From contig NZ_JAJNCL010000009.1 in the NCBI RefSeq assembly GCF_021025955.1, positions 62,001 through 126,000 of the forward strand: a DNA stretch of 64,000 nucleotides, read 5' to 3'. Shown here piece by piece: positions 17,091 through 25,288 of the stretch (positions are counted from its first letter, which is position 1; each line of letters starts with the position of its first letter). The stretch is from Rhodococcus qingshengii. GTDB taxonomy: Bacteria > Actinomycetota > Actinomycetes > Mycobacteriales > Mycobacteriaceae. The notes beneath the pieces are model-generated. The model searched no databases, was not told where the DNA came from, and worked only from the letters and a program-made list of their open reading frames with translations. The position numbers and the translations under genes were made by a program.

Positions 17091-17689
17091 CAGAACACCT
17101 CGTTGGAATGTGCAGCCACGGTGAAGCCGTGCGTGGTCTGATCGTTGACACACGAGACGTCTGTCGCGGTGGTCGTGCAGGTGAAACCCAGTTTGCTCAG
17201 TGGTTGACCGGCCGCCAACACCGGATCGGCGTCGGCGCCGCCCGACGTGTACACCTCACCGCCCGAACACATGAAAGCACCCTCGCCCTCGCCGGTGACG
17301 CGAATGCCGTTGCCCCAGTTGACCATGCAGCTCTCCGGTCGCGGCGGAACCGGGGTGGTCGTGCCCTCGCACCCGGCTTCGATCCTGGTGGGCAACTTGA
17401 TGATGCCGCACTGGAAGTTCCCGTCCGGAGTGGTGAAGTAGTACGACTCGTTGCGCTCGAACTGCACGTCCGTGAGCGTCGTCGTCGGCGGCAGTGTCGT
17501 GGTCGGAGGTTCGGTGGTCGTGGTGACGACGGGCGCGACGGTGGTTGTTGTCGTCGGCACGGCTGTCGTGGTGGTCGAACTGGGCTGCGCCGCTACGGTC
17601 GGCGCTGAATCCGCCTCGCCGCCACACCCTGCAAGCAAGAGCGCCGACCCGACACCCCACAACACGAACCCCACCCGAACACGAACCAC
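17090..17689 (-). CDS. Secreted lipoprotein with Thr-rich linker
   Basis: About 199 residues from a GTG at 17689. A basic start, a hydrophobic core and the lipobox LLLAGC mark a lipoprotein. Next comes a linker made almost entirely of Thr, Pro and Val (residues about 30-75), likely a glycosylated spacer. The C-terminal domain has paired cysteines (NFQCGIIKLP, AGCEG, SCMVNWG, AFMCSGG, GFTCTT, VSCVN), implying disulfides outside the membrane. Function unknown. The stop overlaps the methyltransferase start (TGATG). Confidence 0.78.
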   Translation of the reverse strand: MVRVRVGFVLWGVGSALLLAGCGGEADSAPTVAAQPSSTTTTAVPTTTTTVAPVVTTTTEPPTTTLPPTTTLTDVQFERNESYYFTTPDGNFQCGIIKLPTRIEAGCEGTTTPVPPRPESCMVNWGNGIRVTGEGEGAFMCSGGEVYTSGGADADPVLAAGQPLSKLGFTCTTTATDVSCVNDQTTHGFTVAAHSNEVF

Positions 17690-17756
17690 CCGACTACCTC
17701 CACACACGTCACCTTGGCCCAGCAACAGCCGACAGTGCACTCTATCGCGTGGTCGA

Positions 17757-18539
17757 CTAAGTGCTGGTGACGCGCTTGTTCATCAACCGTGAGAGCCACG
17801 CGGGCGAGAACCGCGACGCGCTGAGGAAGAGTTTCGCCTGAGTTCCGACCGGGTAGTGAACCTTGTGTATGCGTCCAGCGCCGCGCGTGGCCGCCCACAA
17901 CTCCTGGGCGACGTCGGTGGCGGTCAATTTGATGCCCAACGATCTGGTGGCACCGGTGTCCATTCCCGTGACCATCGCCGTCTGGACGAACAGGGGCCAG
18001 AGCGCGAGTACGCGGATGTCGTGCTGCGCCCATTCCAGATCGAGCGCCTCGGTCAAGCCGCGGATCGCGAACTTCGTGGCGCCGTAGGTCGCGAGTTCGG
18101 GTTGGCCGTAGATTGCCGAGGCGGAGCACAGATTGACCACCTGCGCCCCGGCGGTATCGCGGAGGTACGGGAAAGCCGTGTGCGTGCCGTTGAGGGTGCC
18201 GGTGACATTGATATCGATCATTCGGCGATGTGCCGCAAGAGAAATATCCTCGAATCGTCCTGAGGAGAGCACACCCGCGTTGTTGATTAGGATGTCCAGA
18301 CGCCCTGACTCCCCGGCAAATTCGGCCAAGCACTGCGCCCAGCCGAGCGGATCCGTGACGTCCAGGACTCCCGTCACGACGCTGCCACCGAAACCGTCGA
18401 TCTCGGCCTTCAGGGAGGCAAGGCCGGCGTCGTCGATGTCGAACGCACCGACGCGGTATCCGTTGCGCGCGAACAACAGCGAGGTCTCCCGCCCGATTCC
18501 CGCCGCAGCACCGGTGATGAAGACGTTCGGTTCGCTCAT
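17757..18539 (-). CDS. Short-chain dehydrogenase/reductase
   Basis: A 260-residue SDR. Cofactor loop is ITGAAAGIGRETSLLFARNG, the Asp after strand 2 (GAFDIDDAG) favours NAD(H), NNAGV is present, and the catalytic Ser and YxxxK are in CSASAIYGQPELATYGATK. Complete length. It is divergent from a small membrane protein gene with only about 34 bp between starts. Substrate cannot be deduced. Confidence 0.88.
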   Translation of the reverse strand: MSEPNVFITGAAAGIGRETSLLFARNGYRVGAFDIDDAGLASLKAEIDGFGGSVVTGVLDVTDPLGWAQCLAEFAGESGRLDILINNAGVLSSGRFEDISLAAHRRMIDINVTGTLNGTHTAFPYLRDTAGAQVVNLCSASAIYGQPELATYGATKFAIRGLTEALDLEWAQHDIRVLALWPLFVQTAMVTGMDTGATRSLGIKLTATDVAQELWAATRGAGRIHKVHYPVGTQAKLFLSASRFSPAWLSRLMNKRVTST

Positions 18540-18573
18540 GCGGTCAGGCTATCCTGGATGTGGAGGAAATCTG

Positions 18574-19017
18574 ATGAATCACCGTCGCGTCGTACACACC
18601 GTATGTTTCATCGCGGTGGGGTATCTGATCGTGCTCGCGGTGTGGCTCGGATGGCTGGTCGAGCACACTCCCCCTGGCACTCTTCCCTATCAGATCGGCG
18701 GACTGCTCGCCGCTTTCGGTTCGGTTCTCGGATTCGGGATGGCCTGGGCCAACCGCCCGACCCGCGCCGAACGCAAACTCGAAAAGCACGGCCTCGAAGG
18801 ATGGGCACGAATTGACACGGTCACTCCCTTGCGCCGAACCGTCGACGGTGAACTGGCCAAACTCGCACTTCACCTCACGGTTCCCGGCTCCGGCTCGTAC
18901 TCGGGCCGGATCGAGTACGAGATCCGACCCGAGTACAAAGACAAGATCACTCCCGGATCCACGGTCACCGTCCTGGTGGACCCGCAGAACCGAGACCGAA
19001 TCATGCTGTGCCCGTGA
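18574..19017 (+). CDS. Two-helix membrane protein, DUF3592-like
   Basis: A 147-residue protein with two N-terminal transmembrane helices (CFIAVGYLIVLAVWLGWLV and YQIGGLLAAFGSVLGFGMAW) and a soluble beta-rich C-terminal half (ARIDTVTPLRRTVDGELAKL ... GSTVTVLVDPQNRDRIML), resembling DUF3592-type envelope proteins. ATG at 18574 has GGAGGA 8 bp upstream. Longer reading-frame extension to the left is the shadow of the SDR. Function unknown. Confidence 0.75.
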   Translation: MNHRRVVHTVCFIAVGYLIVLAVWLGWLVEHTPPGTLPYQIGGLLAAFGSVLGFGMAWANRPTRAERKLEKHGLEGWARIDTVTPLRRTVDGELAKLALHLTVPGSGSYSGRIEYEIRPEYKDKITPGSTVTVLVDPQNRDRIMLCP

Positions 19018-19020
19018 AAA

Positions 19021-19734
19021 CTAGACGCTCTTCTTGCGTCCCAGTGCCAACATGCCTTCCACCAGCATCAACTGTGCGCCCGCGTACGACGCCAAGATCA
19101 CACCCTCGGCAGCGGCTCGGCCCGCGGTCCCGCGAATGAACAGTCTACGAACCACGATCAGCCCGTCGGACGCGGTGAAGAGCACTCCGCCCAAACCGAG
19201 CCAGGAGCGTCGATCCTTGTTCGGAACGACCACGTCGAGCACGGCCTTCGACTGCGGCGCCAGAGCGGGGTCCGCCGACAACGTCGAGGTGGTTCCCAAC
19301 ATCAATCCGTATCCGGTCAGCGGCGTCGACACGCTCGGCGCCTTGGCACGGAGCAGACCGGACGCCGTCGACCAACCGCTGATGCGGGGCCGCAGGGCAG
19401 CGCGGGTCGGGCGAGCGCCGCGGCGCAGCAGGAGCGCAGAGTAACTTGCCTGCATCACCGCGAACGACGACGCACCCTTGATCAGACGGGCATCGTTGTC
19501 CGGGTCGATCATGAACACGTCGCCGACGGTTGCGGCGGCGAGGCCGGCCAGAAGCAGTGCGGTATCGGCAGTTTCCGTCTCCGAACGCTTGCGCAGCACT
19601 CGGGCAGCCAGGGCGGGTGCGATCAACGGCTTCGCGATCTGCTGAACCCGCTCGTTACCGACTAGTGCCCCGACCACGGTCGCTGCCGTCGCCGCCGCAA
19701 AAACTGCGTGCTCGATGCCCCACTTGCCCGCCAT
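19021..19734 (-). CDS. YhhN/TMEM86-family lysoplasmalogenase-like membrane protein
   Basis: A 237-residue multi-helix protein. The pattern of KPLIAPALAARVL, LAGLAAATVGDVFMI, GASSFAVMQASYSALL and GGVLFTASDGLIVVRRLF matches YhhN proteins, whose conserved acidic residues lie in GD and SD motifs seen here. Characterised members hydrolyse the vinyl-ether bond of lysoplasmalogens; that activity is not assured here. GGAGGA 6 bp before ATG 19734 sets the start over GTG 19737. Confidence 0.8.
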   Translation of the reverse strand: MAGKWGIEHAVFAAATAATVVGALVGNERVQQIAKPLIAPALAARVLRKRSETETADTALLLAGLAAATVGDVFMIDPDNDARLIKGASSFAVMQASYSALLLRRGARPTRAALRPRISGWSTASGLLRAKAPSVSTPLTGYGLMLGTTSTLSADPALAPQSKAVLDVVVPNKDRRSWLGLGGVLFTASDGLIVVRRLFIRGTAGRAAAEGVILASYAGAQLMLVEGMLALGRKKSV

Positions 19735-19783
19735 CACAATCCTCCTGTTGGTTACACGTCCAACAGCGACCGTACTGGGTCAC

Positions 19784-20464
19784 TCAAGCGGCATCGCCGG
19801 ATTTGACGTCCGCGCCGTAGACATCGACGTATTCCTGCCCCGATTGCTCACAGAGCACTGCCATCAATTCGTCCGTCGCCGCACGTACGACGGCCTGGTA
19901 CCCGCGAAGTTCGCGATATCGCGAGAAGTCGATCGGCTCCCCTACCGTGATCCGAACCTTGCTGAAGCGCCACATCCGAGTACCCGGCGGGTTGACGGCG
20001 TCGCCGCCATGCACGACGACGGGGATGACCGGCGCCCCGGTCTCCAAGGCGACACGAATCGCTCCGGTCTTTCCCTTGTACAGGCATCCGTCGGGTGATC
20101 GTGTTCCCTCGGGGTAGATCCCCCAGACACCACCCTTGTCGAGAATCCCGATGGCCGTGTCCAACGCCGCACGGGAGGCGTCGGCGCCGCTACGGTCGAT
20201 CGGCACCTGACCCGCCCCACCGAAGAACCAGCGCTGCATCGCGCCCTTCACACCGGTCCCGGTGAAATATTCACTCTTCGCGACGAAGGTGATGCGTCGG
20301 CGCACCATGAGAACCAGGAAGAACGAGTCGACGACTGCCCGATGGTTGCCGGCGAGAATCACCGGTCCTTTCTTGGGGATGTGGTGCTGACCCTCGATCG
20401 TCGGCCGCCCGAACAGCCAGAGGACCGGGCCGATCAGGACGTATTTGAACAGCCAATAGAGCAC
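19784..20464 (-). CDS. 1-acyl-sn-glycerol-3-phosphate acyltransferase (PlsC family)
   Basis: A 226-residue membrane-associated acyltransferase of phospholipid synthesis. Motif I GNHRAVVDSFF (HX4D) and motif III YPEGTRSPDG are exact, with GQVPIDRSG and the late PVIPVVVHG block in place. An N-terminal hydrophobic stretch anchors it. It is divergent from a TetR gene with paired palindromes between, so lipid acylation is probably under that regulator. Confidence 0.92.
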   Translation of the reverse strand: MLYWLFKYVLIGPVLWLFGRPTIEGQHHIPKKGPVILAGNHRAVVDSFFLVLMVRRRITFVAKSEYFTGTGVKGAMQRWFFGGAGQVPIDRSGADASRAALDTAIGILDKGGVWGIYPEGTRSPDGCLYKGKTGAIRVALETGAPVIPVVVHGGDAVNPPGTRMWRFSKVRITVGEPIDFSRYRELRGYQAVVRAATDELMAVLCEQSGQEYVDVYGADVKSGDAA

Positions 20465-20486
20465 AGGGCATCACCTTTTCCGTCTA

Positions 20487-20501
20487 GTAGACAGCGTCTA
20501 C
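20487..20501. promoter_or_regulatory. TetR operator-like palindrome, site 1
   Basis: GTAGAC-AGC-GTCTAC, perfect 6-bp arms with a 3-bp centre, between the acyltransferase and TetR genes. A related site lies 25 bp away. Confidence 0.7.
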
Positions 20502-20511
20502 GTTAAGAATA

Positions 20512-20526
20512 GTAGACACTGTCTTC
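20512..20526. promoter_or_regulatory. TetR operator-like palindrome, site 2
   Basis: GTAGAC-ACT-GTCTTC, 5 of 6 arm positions paired, ending 1 bp before the TetR ATG at 20528. Binding here would directly block TetR expression. Confidence 0.6.
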
Positions 20527-20527
20527 C

Positions 20528-21091
20528 ATGACTGTCAGCAGCCTTCGCGAAACACTCGTCGCCACCGGCGTCGAGATTCTCGATGCCGACGGCGCCACAG
20601 AACTGACGCTACGGGAGATCGCGCGTCGTGCGGGCGTGTCGCACGGCGCCCCGCGGAGATACTTTCCGACCCACAACAGCCTGCTTGCCGCAATTGCCTC
20701 ACATGGCCTGCGCGATCTCACCGACAGACTCGACCCCATCCTCACCGGCAAACAACCCGCTCGTAGCCGATTGATCTCGGCAGCAATCGAATACGTGTCA
20801 TTCGCCCAGGAACGACCGGCGATGTTCGAGTTGATGTTTCGCCACGACCTCCTCGAGGGCGCAGGCAGCAACCTCCGAGAGTCTTCACTCCCACTCTTCG
20901 CCGCCCTGCAATCCCTGACCGAAGAGGCCGACGCCTCCGATCCCACCACTTCTGCGTTGAACATCTGGACCGGAGCCCACGGCATCGCAGTGCTGGCGGC
21001 AAATCAAAGCCTCGCGCTCGTCGCACCCGACCTCGATGTGCCGTCACTGGTCGCCACCGCCGTGACGGACCACCTTTTACGGACTCGTTGA
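20528..21091 (+). CDS. TetR-family transcriptional regulator
   Basis: A 187-residue TetR protein. The N-terminal HTH is GATELTLREIARRAGVSHGAPRRYFPTHNSLLAAIA; the C-terminal ligand domain resembles the WHG (TetR_C_13-like) group (AAIEYVSFAQERPAMFELMF). Divergent from the phospholipid acyltransferase with two operator-like palindromes in the 63-bp gap, so it likely represses itself and that gene. Confidence 0.9.
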   Translation: MTVSSLRETLVATGVEILDADGATELTLREIARRAGVSHGAPRRYFPTHNSLLAAIASHGLRDLTDRLDPILTGKQPARSRLISAAIEYVSFAQERPAMFELMFRHDLLEGAGSNLRESSLPLFAALQSLTEEADASDPTTSALNIWTGAHGIAVLAANQSLALVAPDLDVPSLVATAVTDHLLRTR

Positions 21092-21092
21092 T

Positions 21093-21112
21093 TTACATAG
21101 TTAACCTATGCA
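21093..21112. promoter_or_regulatory. MarR operator-like palindrome
   Basis: CATAG-TTAAC-CTATG within TTACATAG/CTATGCAA arms, 13-32 bp upstream of the MarR GTG at 21125. An AT-rich element (AATAAT) follows. Autoregulation of the MarR-MFS operon is inferred. Confidence 0.6.
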
Positions 21113-21124
21113 ATAATATTCTTC

Positions 21125-21568
21125 GTGACAGATGAAGAACAGCAACTGCACGAACTACTCGTCGACCTCGTGAGCAATACGCACCGCTTCGCGAAGCTGG
21201 CTGGTTCGTTCGCGTCCGATCAGTACCCACGCGCCTGGCTGCGCGCGCTCTCGCTACTCGAGGAATACGGCGAAATGCGGATCAGCGATTTCGCTCGACT
21301 CGACAGAAGCTCGCAGCCCTCTGCCACTGCTCTACTGCGCAAACTCGGCGAGAACGGTTACGTCGAACGCCGCGCCGACCCCGAGGATGCCCGGGCAGTT
21401 CGAGTCGCCATGACGGACAAGGGACGAAAGATCTTGAACGACGGTCGAAACGAGATCGCCGACGCTCTAGTCCCCCACTTCGTCGAACTCGGGCCCGAAC
21501 AGATCAAGAAACTCGCCGACGGATTGGCCGAATTGCGGTCCATCATCAAAACTTCCGACCCCAGCTGA
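21125..21568 (+). CDS. MarR-family transcriptional regulator
   Basis: A 147-residue winged-helix regulator: MRISDFARLDRSSQPSATALLRKLGENGYVERRADPEDARAVRVAMTDKG (seen at residues about 58-107) holds the recognition helix and wing. GTG start at 21125. It precedes an MFS exporter on the same strand (29 bp), the classic arrangement for ligand-induced efflux. A palindrome overlaps the presumed promoter. Confidence 0.9.
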   Translation: MTDEEQQLHELLVDLVSNTHRFAKLAGSFASDQYPRAWLRALSLLEEYGEMRISDFARLDRSSQPSATALLRKLGENGYVERRADPEDARAVRVAMTDKGRKILNDGRNEIADALVPHFVELGPEQIKKLADGLAELRSIIKTSDPS

Positions 21569-21597
21569 AACACCCACCACTGAAAAAGGAGGTGGCC

Positions 21598-22848
21598 GTG
21601 AGCAACACGACCGCGACATCAACGCACCAGAACGAGGCTCCGCCGAGCCTCCTGAAGCAACCGAAAGCGGTGTGGGCGGTAGCCTTTGCCAGCGTCATCG
21701 CCTTCATGGGCATCGGTCTGGTCGACCCGATCCTCAAGCCGATCGGTGAACAACTCGACGCCACACCGTCCCAGGTTTCACTCCTGTTCACCAGCTATAT
21801 GCTCGTCACCGGCGTCGCGATGCTCATCACCGGTGTGGTCTCGAGCCGCATCGGCGCCAAGAAGACACTCCTCGCCGGGCTCGCGATCATCATCGTGTTC
21901 GCTTCTCTTGCAGGCGCTTCCAGCACCATCGGTCAGATCGTCGGATTCCGTGCAGGCTGGGGACTCGGCAATGCGCTCTTCATCGCAACGGCGCTCGCGG
22001 CTATCGTCGGCGCGGCCAGTGGCGGCGTCGCTCGTGCGATCATCCTCTACGAGGCTGCATTGGGAATCGGCATCGCGGTCGGACCGTTGGTCGGCGGAGT
22101 TCTCGGTGACATCAGCTGGCGCGCACCGTTCTTCGGCGTCGCAGCCCTGATGGCGGTTGCCTTCATCCTCATCGTCGTGATGCTTCCCAGCGCACCCAAG
22201 CCTGAACACCACACATCCATCGCCGCGCCGTTCCAGGCGCTGCGGCACCGCGGACTACTCACCGTCGCCATCACCGCGCTGCTCTACAACTACGGATTCT
22301 TCACCCTGCTCGCGTACACACCGTTCCCCCTCGACATGGGGGCGTACCCGATCGGATTCATCTTCTTCGGCTGGGGACTGATGCTGGCGATCTCGTCGGT
22401 TTTCCTCGCCCCACGCCTGCAACGTCGCTTCGGCACACTGCCGATGATGATGCTGGCACTGACACTGTTTGCACTCGACCTGGGCATGATGGCTCTCTTC
22501 ACCGAGAACAAGATCGTCCTGATCGTGGGCGTCGTCCTCGCCGGGTTGTTCCTCGGCGTGAACAACACACTCATCACCGAGACCGTCATGATCTCGGCTC
22601 CCGTGGAACGGTCGACCGCCTCGGCTGCTTACAGCTTCGTTCGATTCGTCGGCGGCGCCGCAGCCCCGTGGGTAGCCGGCAAGCTCGGCGAATCCAACGT
22701 CCACATGCCGTTCTGGGTCGGCGCGGTTCTCACCCTCGCCGCCGTGTTCGTCCTGTCGAGCGGGCGCAAGGTCCTCGCTCACGTCGACGACCACGATCCC
22801 GCGCCGCACAGCGTCGACGAAGCACTCGCCGTAACCGTCGGCGACTGA
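21598..22848 (+). CDS. MFS drug/metabolite exporter
   Basis: A 416-residue 12-helix major facilitator. It shows GIGLVDPILKPIGEQLDATPSQ after helix 1, SRIGAKKTLLAGL (motif A) and GPLVGGVLGDISWRAPFF (motif C of antiporters). GTG at 21598 is preferred over the GTG at 21592, because AAGGAGG overlaps the latter. It is the target gene of the adjacent MarR regulator. Substrate unknown. Confidence 0.9.
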   Translation: MSNTTATSTHQNEAPPSLLKQPKAVWAVAFASVIAFMGIGLVDPILKPIGEQLDATPSQVSLLFTSYMLVTGVAMLITGVVSSRIGAKKTLLAGLAIIIVFASLAGASSTIGQIVGFRAGWGLGNALFIATALAAIVGAASGGVARAIILYEAALGIGIAVGPLVGGVLGDISWRAPFFGVAALMAVAFILIVVMLPSAPKPEHHTSIAAPFQALRHRGLLTVAITALLYNYGFFTLLAYTPFPLDMGAYPIGFIFFGWGLMLAISSVFLAPRLQRRFGTLPMMMLALTLFALDLGMMALFTENKIVLIVGVVLAGLFLGVNNTLITETVMISAPVERSTASAAYSFVRFVGGAAAPWVAGKLGESNVHMPFWVGAVLTLAAVFVLSSGRKVLAHVDDHDPAPHSVDEALAVTVGD

Positions 22849-22850
22849 CC

Positions 22851-22896
22851 CCTGTGAGTGGTTGAGGAGTGCGAGGACTCCTTAACCACTCACGGG
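22851..22896. terminator. Bidirectional terminator between MFS and pyrE genes
   Basis: A long hairpin of about 20 bp: CCTGTGAGTGGTTGAGGAGT pairs, with a few mismatches or wobbles, with ACTCCTTAACCACTCACGGG around a 6-nt loop. It lies between two convergent genes. Confidence 0.8.
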
Positions 22897-22899
22897 GCG

Positions 22900-23433
22900 T
22901 CAGCTCAGGTTCAGATCTTCCAAGCCCAGCAGCGATCGGTACTCGACGCCCTCGGCACCGATCACCGCATCCGCACCCGTCGCGCGATCGACGACCGTAG
23001 CGACTCCGACCACGGTTGCCCCTGCCTCGCGCAGGGCCTTCACTGCTGTCAACGGCGAATTGCCCGTCGTGGTCGTGTCCTCGACAACAAGGACACGCTT
23101 ACCGACGATGTCCGGACCCTCGATCTGACGCTGCATCCCGTGCGCCTTGGCAGCTTTCCGAACGACAAACGCGTCGATCGGGCGCCCGGGAGCATGCATC
23201 ACCGCCATCGCAACCGGATCGGCGCCCATCGTCAAACCTCCGACGGCGTCGAAATCCCAGTCCGCGACCAGTTCACGCAGCAGTGAGCCGATCAGCGGCG
23301 CAGCCTTGTGGTGAAGTGTCGCGCGGCGAAGGTCGACGTAGTAATCGGCTTCCTTGCCCGAGGACAACGTCACCTTTCCGTGTACAACAGCCAATTCGCG
23401 CACCAGCGCAGCCAAATCCTCACGATCGCTCAT
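22900..23433 (-). CDS. pyrE: Orotate phosphoribosyltransferase
   Basis: A 177-residue pyrimidine biosynthesis enzyme that joins orotate and PRPP to give OMP. The PRPP-binding motif is KRVLVVEDTTTTGNSPLTAV, and SSGKEADYYVDLRRATLH is the orotate-side block typical of the short actinobacterial form. Follows the mycobacterial Rv0382c position upstream of clpB. Ended by the hairpin at 22851-22896. Confidence 0.95.
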   Translation of the reverse strand: MSDREDLAALVRELAVVHGKVTLSSGKEADYYVDLRRATLHHKAAPLIGSLLRELVADWDFDAVGGLTMGADPVAMAVMHAPGRPIDAFVVRKAAKAHGMQRQIEGPDIVGKRVLVVEDTTTTGNSPLTAVKALREAGATVVGVATVVDRATGADAVIGAEGVEYRSLLGLEDLNLS

Positions 23434-23483
23434 GAGTGCTCAGCCTACCGACCACTGCCTTACGTTCGGCTTCTGCCTCTGGG

Positions 23484-24284
23484 CTACGTCCGCCCGCGGC
23501 CTCGTCCGACGATGTTGGTCAGCCGGCGAACCAGCCCCTTGGGAACCAGACGCCCGGCCGTCGTGAGGACCTTGTACTGGATCCCCGGAATACTGATGAC
23601 CTTGTCGTCACCGAGATCCTTCATCGACGCCGCAACCACCTGGTCGACGCTCAGCCACATCGGCTTGGGGATGGTGGACATCTCGATGCCCGCGCGCTCG
23701 TGGAACTCGGTGCGGATGAAGCCCGGGCACAGCGCCTGCACACGCACTCCCGTTCCGGCCAACCCGCCGGACAGTCCCTCGGTGAACGAAATGACATATG
23801 CCTTGCTTGCCGAGTACGTCGAACCGCGCCCGGACAGCAGGCCCGCGACGCTCGCCACGTTGACAATCGTTCCGTGCGCCGACGCGATCATGCTGGGCAG
23901 CGCCGCGCGAGTCAGCCGCATCACGGCGGTGACGTTGACGTCGAGTTGCGACTGCAGAAGCGCCGGATCTGCAGTCCAGAACTCTCCGGAGGTACCGAAT
24001 CCGGCGTTGTTCACCAACACCTCGACGCCCTTCTCCAGACGCAGCGCGACCGAATCGCGTCCAGCCTCCGATGCGAGATCGGCAACCAGAATCTCCGACT
24101 CGGTGCCGAACATCGTCTTCATCTCGGACGCGAGATCGTGCAATCTGACCTCGTCACGCGCGACGAGAACCAGGTCGTATCCGAGGGAGGCGTATTTCTT
24201 GGCGAAACCTGCGCCGAGACCAGAAGTAGGTCCGGTCACCAGGGCAACGGGACGCACGGGGCGATCCGAGTGGGAAGTCGACAT
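23484..24284 (-). CDS. Short-chain dehydrogenase/reductase
   Basis: A 266-residue SDR of the DltE/YqjQ type: VTGPTSGLGAGFAKKYASLG cofactor loop, VNNAGFGTSG, VASVAGLLSGRGSTYSASKAY with the catalytic Ser, Tyr and Lys. The C-terminal tail RLTNIVGRGRGRT is basic. ATG at 24284 (MSTSHSD) is preferred; GTG at 24293 is possible. Substrate unknown, though C-terminally extended SDRs of this group often act on acyl or lipid ketones. Confidence 0.85.
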   Translation of the reverse strand: MSTSHSDRPVRPVALVTGPTSGLGAGFAKKYASLGYDLVLVARDEVRLHDLASEMKTMFGTESEILVADLASEAGRDSVALRLEKGVEVLVNNAGFGTSGEFWTADPALLQSQLDVNVTAVMRLTRAALPSMIASAHGTIVNVASVAGLLSGRGSTYSASKAYVISFTEGLSGGLAGTGVRVQALCPGFIRTEFHERAGIEMSTIPKPMWLSVDQVVAASMKDLGDDKVISIPGIQYKVLTTAGRLVPKGLVRRLTNIVGRGRGRT

Positions 24285-24329
24285 ACCGGCCACGCTAGTG
24301 GTTATTGCTACTGGACGGGAACCTAAAGG

Positions 24330-25211
24330 TCAGTCGACGGGGCGAATTGTGCCCGAGCGCTGCGACGCCGGACGCTGAGCCGGCTTGTCAGCCGCCTCGG
24401 GCTTGCGCAGCGATTGGTCCTGACGTGGCGCAGATTCACGCGGTCCAGACTCACGCGGCGAAAATTCACGCGGCGCAGCTTCACGAGGCGGCTGCTCCTG
24501 ACGCGAACGGGGCTGCTCTACCGGATCCGAAGCGGGGCGAGACTTCTCGGTACCAGGCCGCGGGCGGCTCGGATCGTGATCAACCTCGAGTTCGTTGGGA
24601 TCGGTGACCGGGGGCAGTACGTGCAAAATGCCGGACAGGCGCGCAACCGACTCGATTGCCGCGTCCCAATCCCGGCCGTTGCTGGTCACCGGGAGCGAAC
24701 CGAGCGTCCACTGCCCTTCACTCCACAGCATGCTGATGGACGAGGGAACCGATTCGGTGAACGCCACCATGCGCTGATCACAAACGCGACGAGCAATCTC
24801 GAGGTCCGTCGCAAAAACCACCCGGGAACCGATCGCACCCAGCAGGTTCAGGTCGCCGTCCTTGGGCGGAGCCGTCGACTTCAACCGAAGATCGATGTCG
24901 ACGTCCGACCCGATCTCGCGGCGAACGGCCACGATGGTTGCGGTCTCTTCCAGGTCGAACAGCACGAACTGCTCTCCGCGACGGCGGCCGCGGACAACGT
25001 CGGTAGCAGTCAGGTAGTCCTGCTTGGCCATGACCGCGCGGTGCCATTCGCCTGCCAGCTGATCGTCAGTGGCCGTGTACGTGTAACCCTGCGCCTTTGC
25101 CCAGATCTGACGCACTCGCCCCGATTGATCTCGCCTCGTCCTGTCGACGTACAGAAGCGCACCCGCGCCTGCGAGTGCAATTACTGCCAGTCCGAACCAC
25201 ATTCCAGTCAT
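24330..25211 (-). CDS. Membrane-anchored protein with 5-residue C-terminal repeats (Rv0383c-like)
   Basis: A 293-residue protein. One N-terminal transmembrane helix (MWFGLAVIALAGAGALLYVD) is followed by a folded domain of about 170 residues (QGYTYTATDDQLAGEWHRA ... GRDWDAAIESVARLSGILHVL). A long disordered tail comes next, with four consecutive ExxPR-type repeats (PREAAPREFSPRESGPRESA). Mycobacterial neighbours of clpB have the same position. Function unknown. GGAGG precedes ATG 25211. Confidence 0.78.
   Translation of the reverse strand: MTGMWFGLAVIALAGAGALLYVDRTRRDQSGRVRQIWAKAQGYTYTATDDQLAGEWHRAVMAKQDYLTATDVVRGRRRGEQFVLFDLEETATIVAVRREIGSDVDIDLRLKSTAPPKDGDLNLLGAIGSRVVFATDLEIARRVCDQRMVAFTESVPSSISMLWSEGQWTLGSLPVTSNGRDWDAAIESVARLSGILHVLPPVTDPNELEVDHDPSRPRPGTEKSRPASDPVEQPRSRQEQPPREAAPREFSPRESGPRESAPRQDQSLRKPEAADKPAQRPASQRSGTIRPVD
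24427..24486. repeat. Four 15-bp tandem repeats inside the Rv0383c-like gene
   Basis: Units GGCGCAGATTCACGC, GGTCCAGACTCACGC, GGCGAAAATTCACGC and GGCGCAGCTTCACGA encode the ExxPR pentapeptide repeats on the minus strand. Length is a multiple of three, so copy-number change keeps the frame. Confidence 0.8.
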
Positions 25212-25288
25212 CACCCTCCAGGGTAGCGACTCACGGCCTCAACCTCCCGCGACACCCTGGTGGACTCGCCCGATGTGTCGTGAACGAC

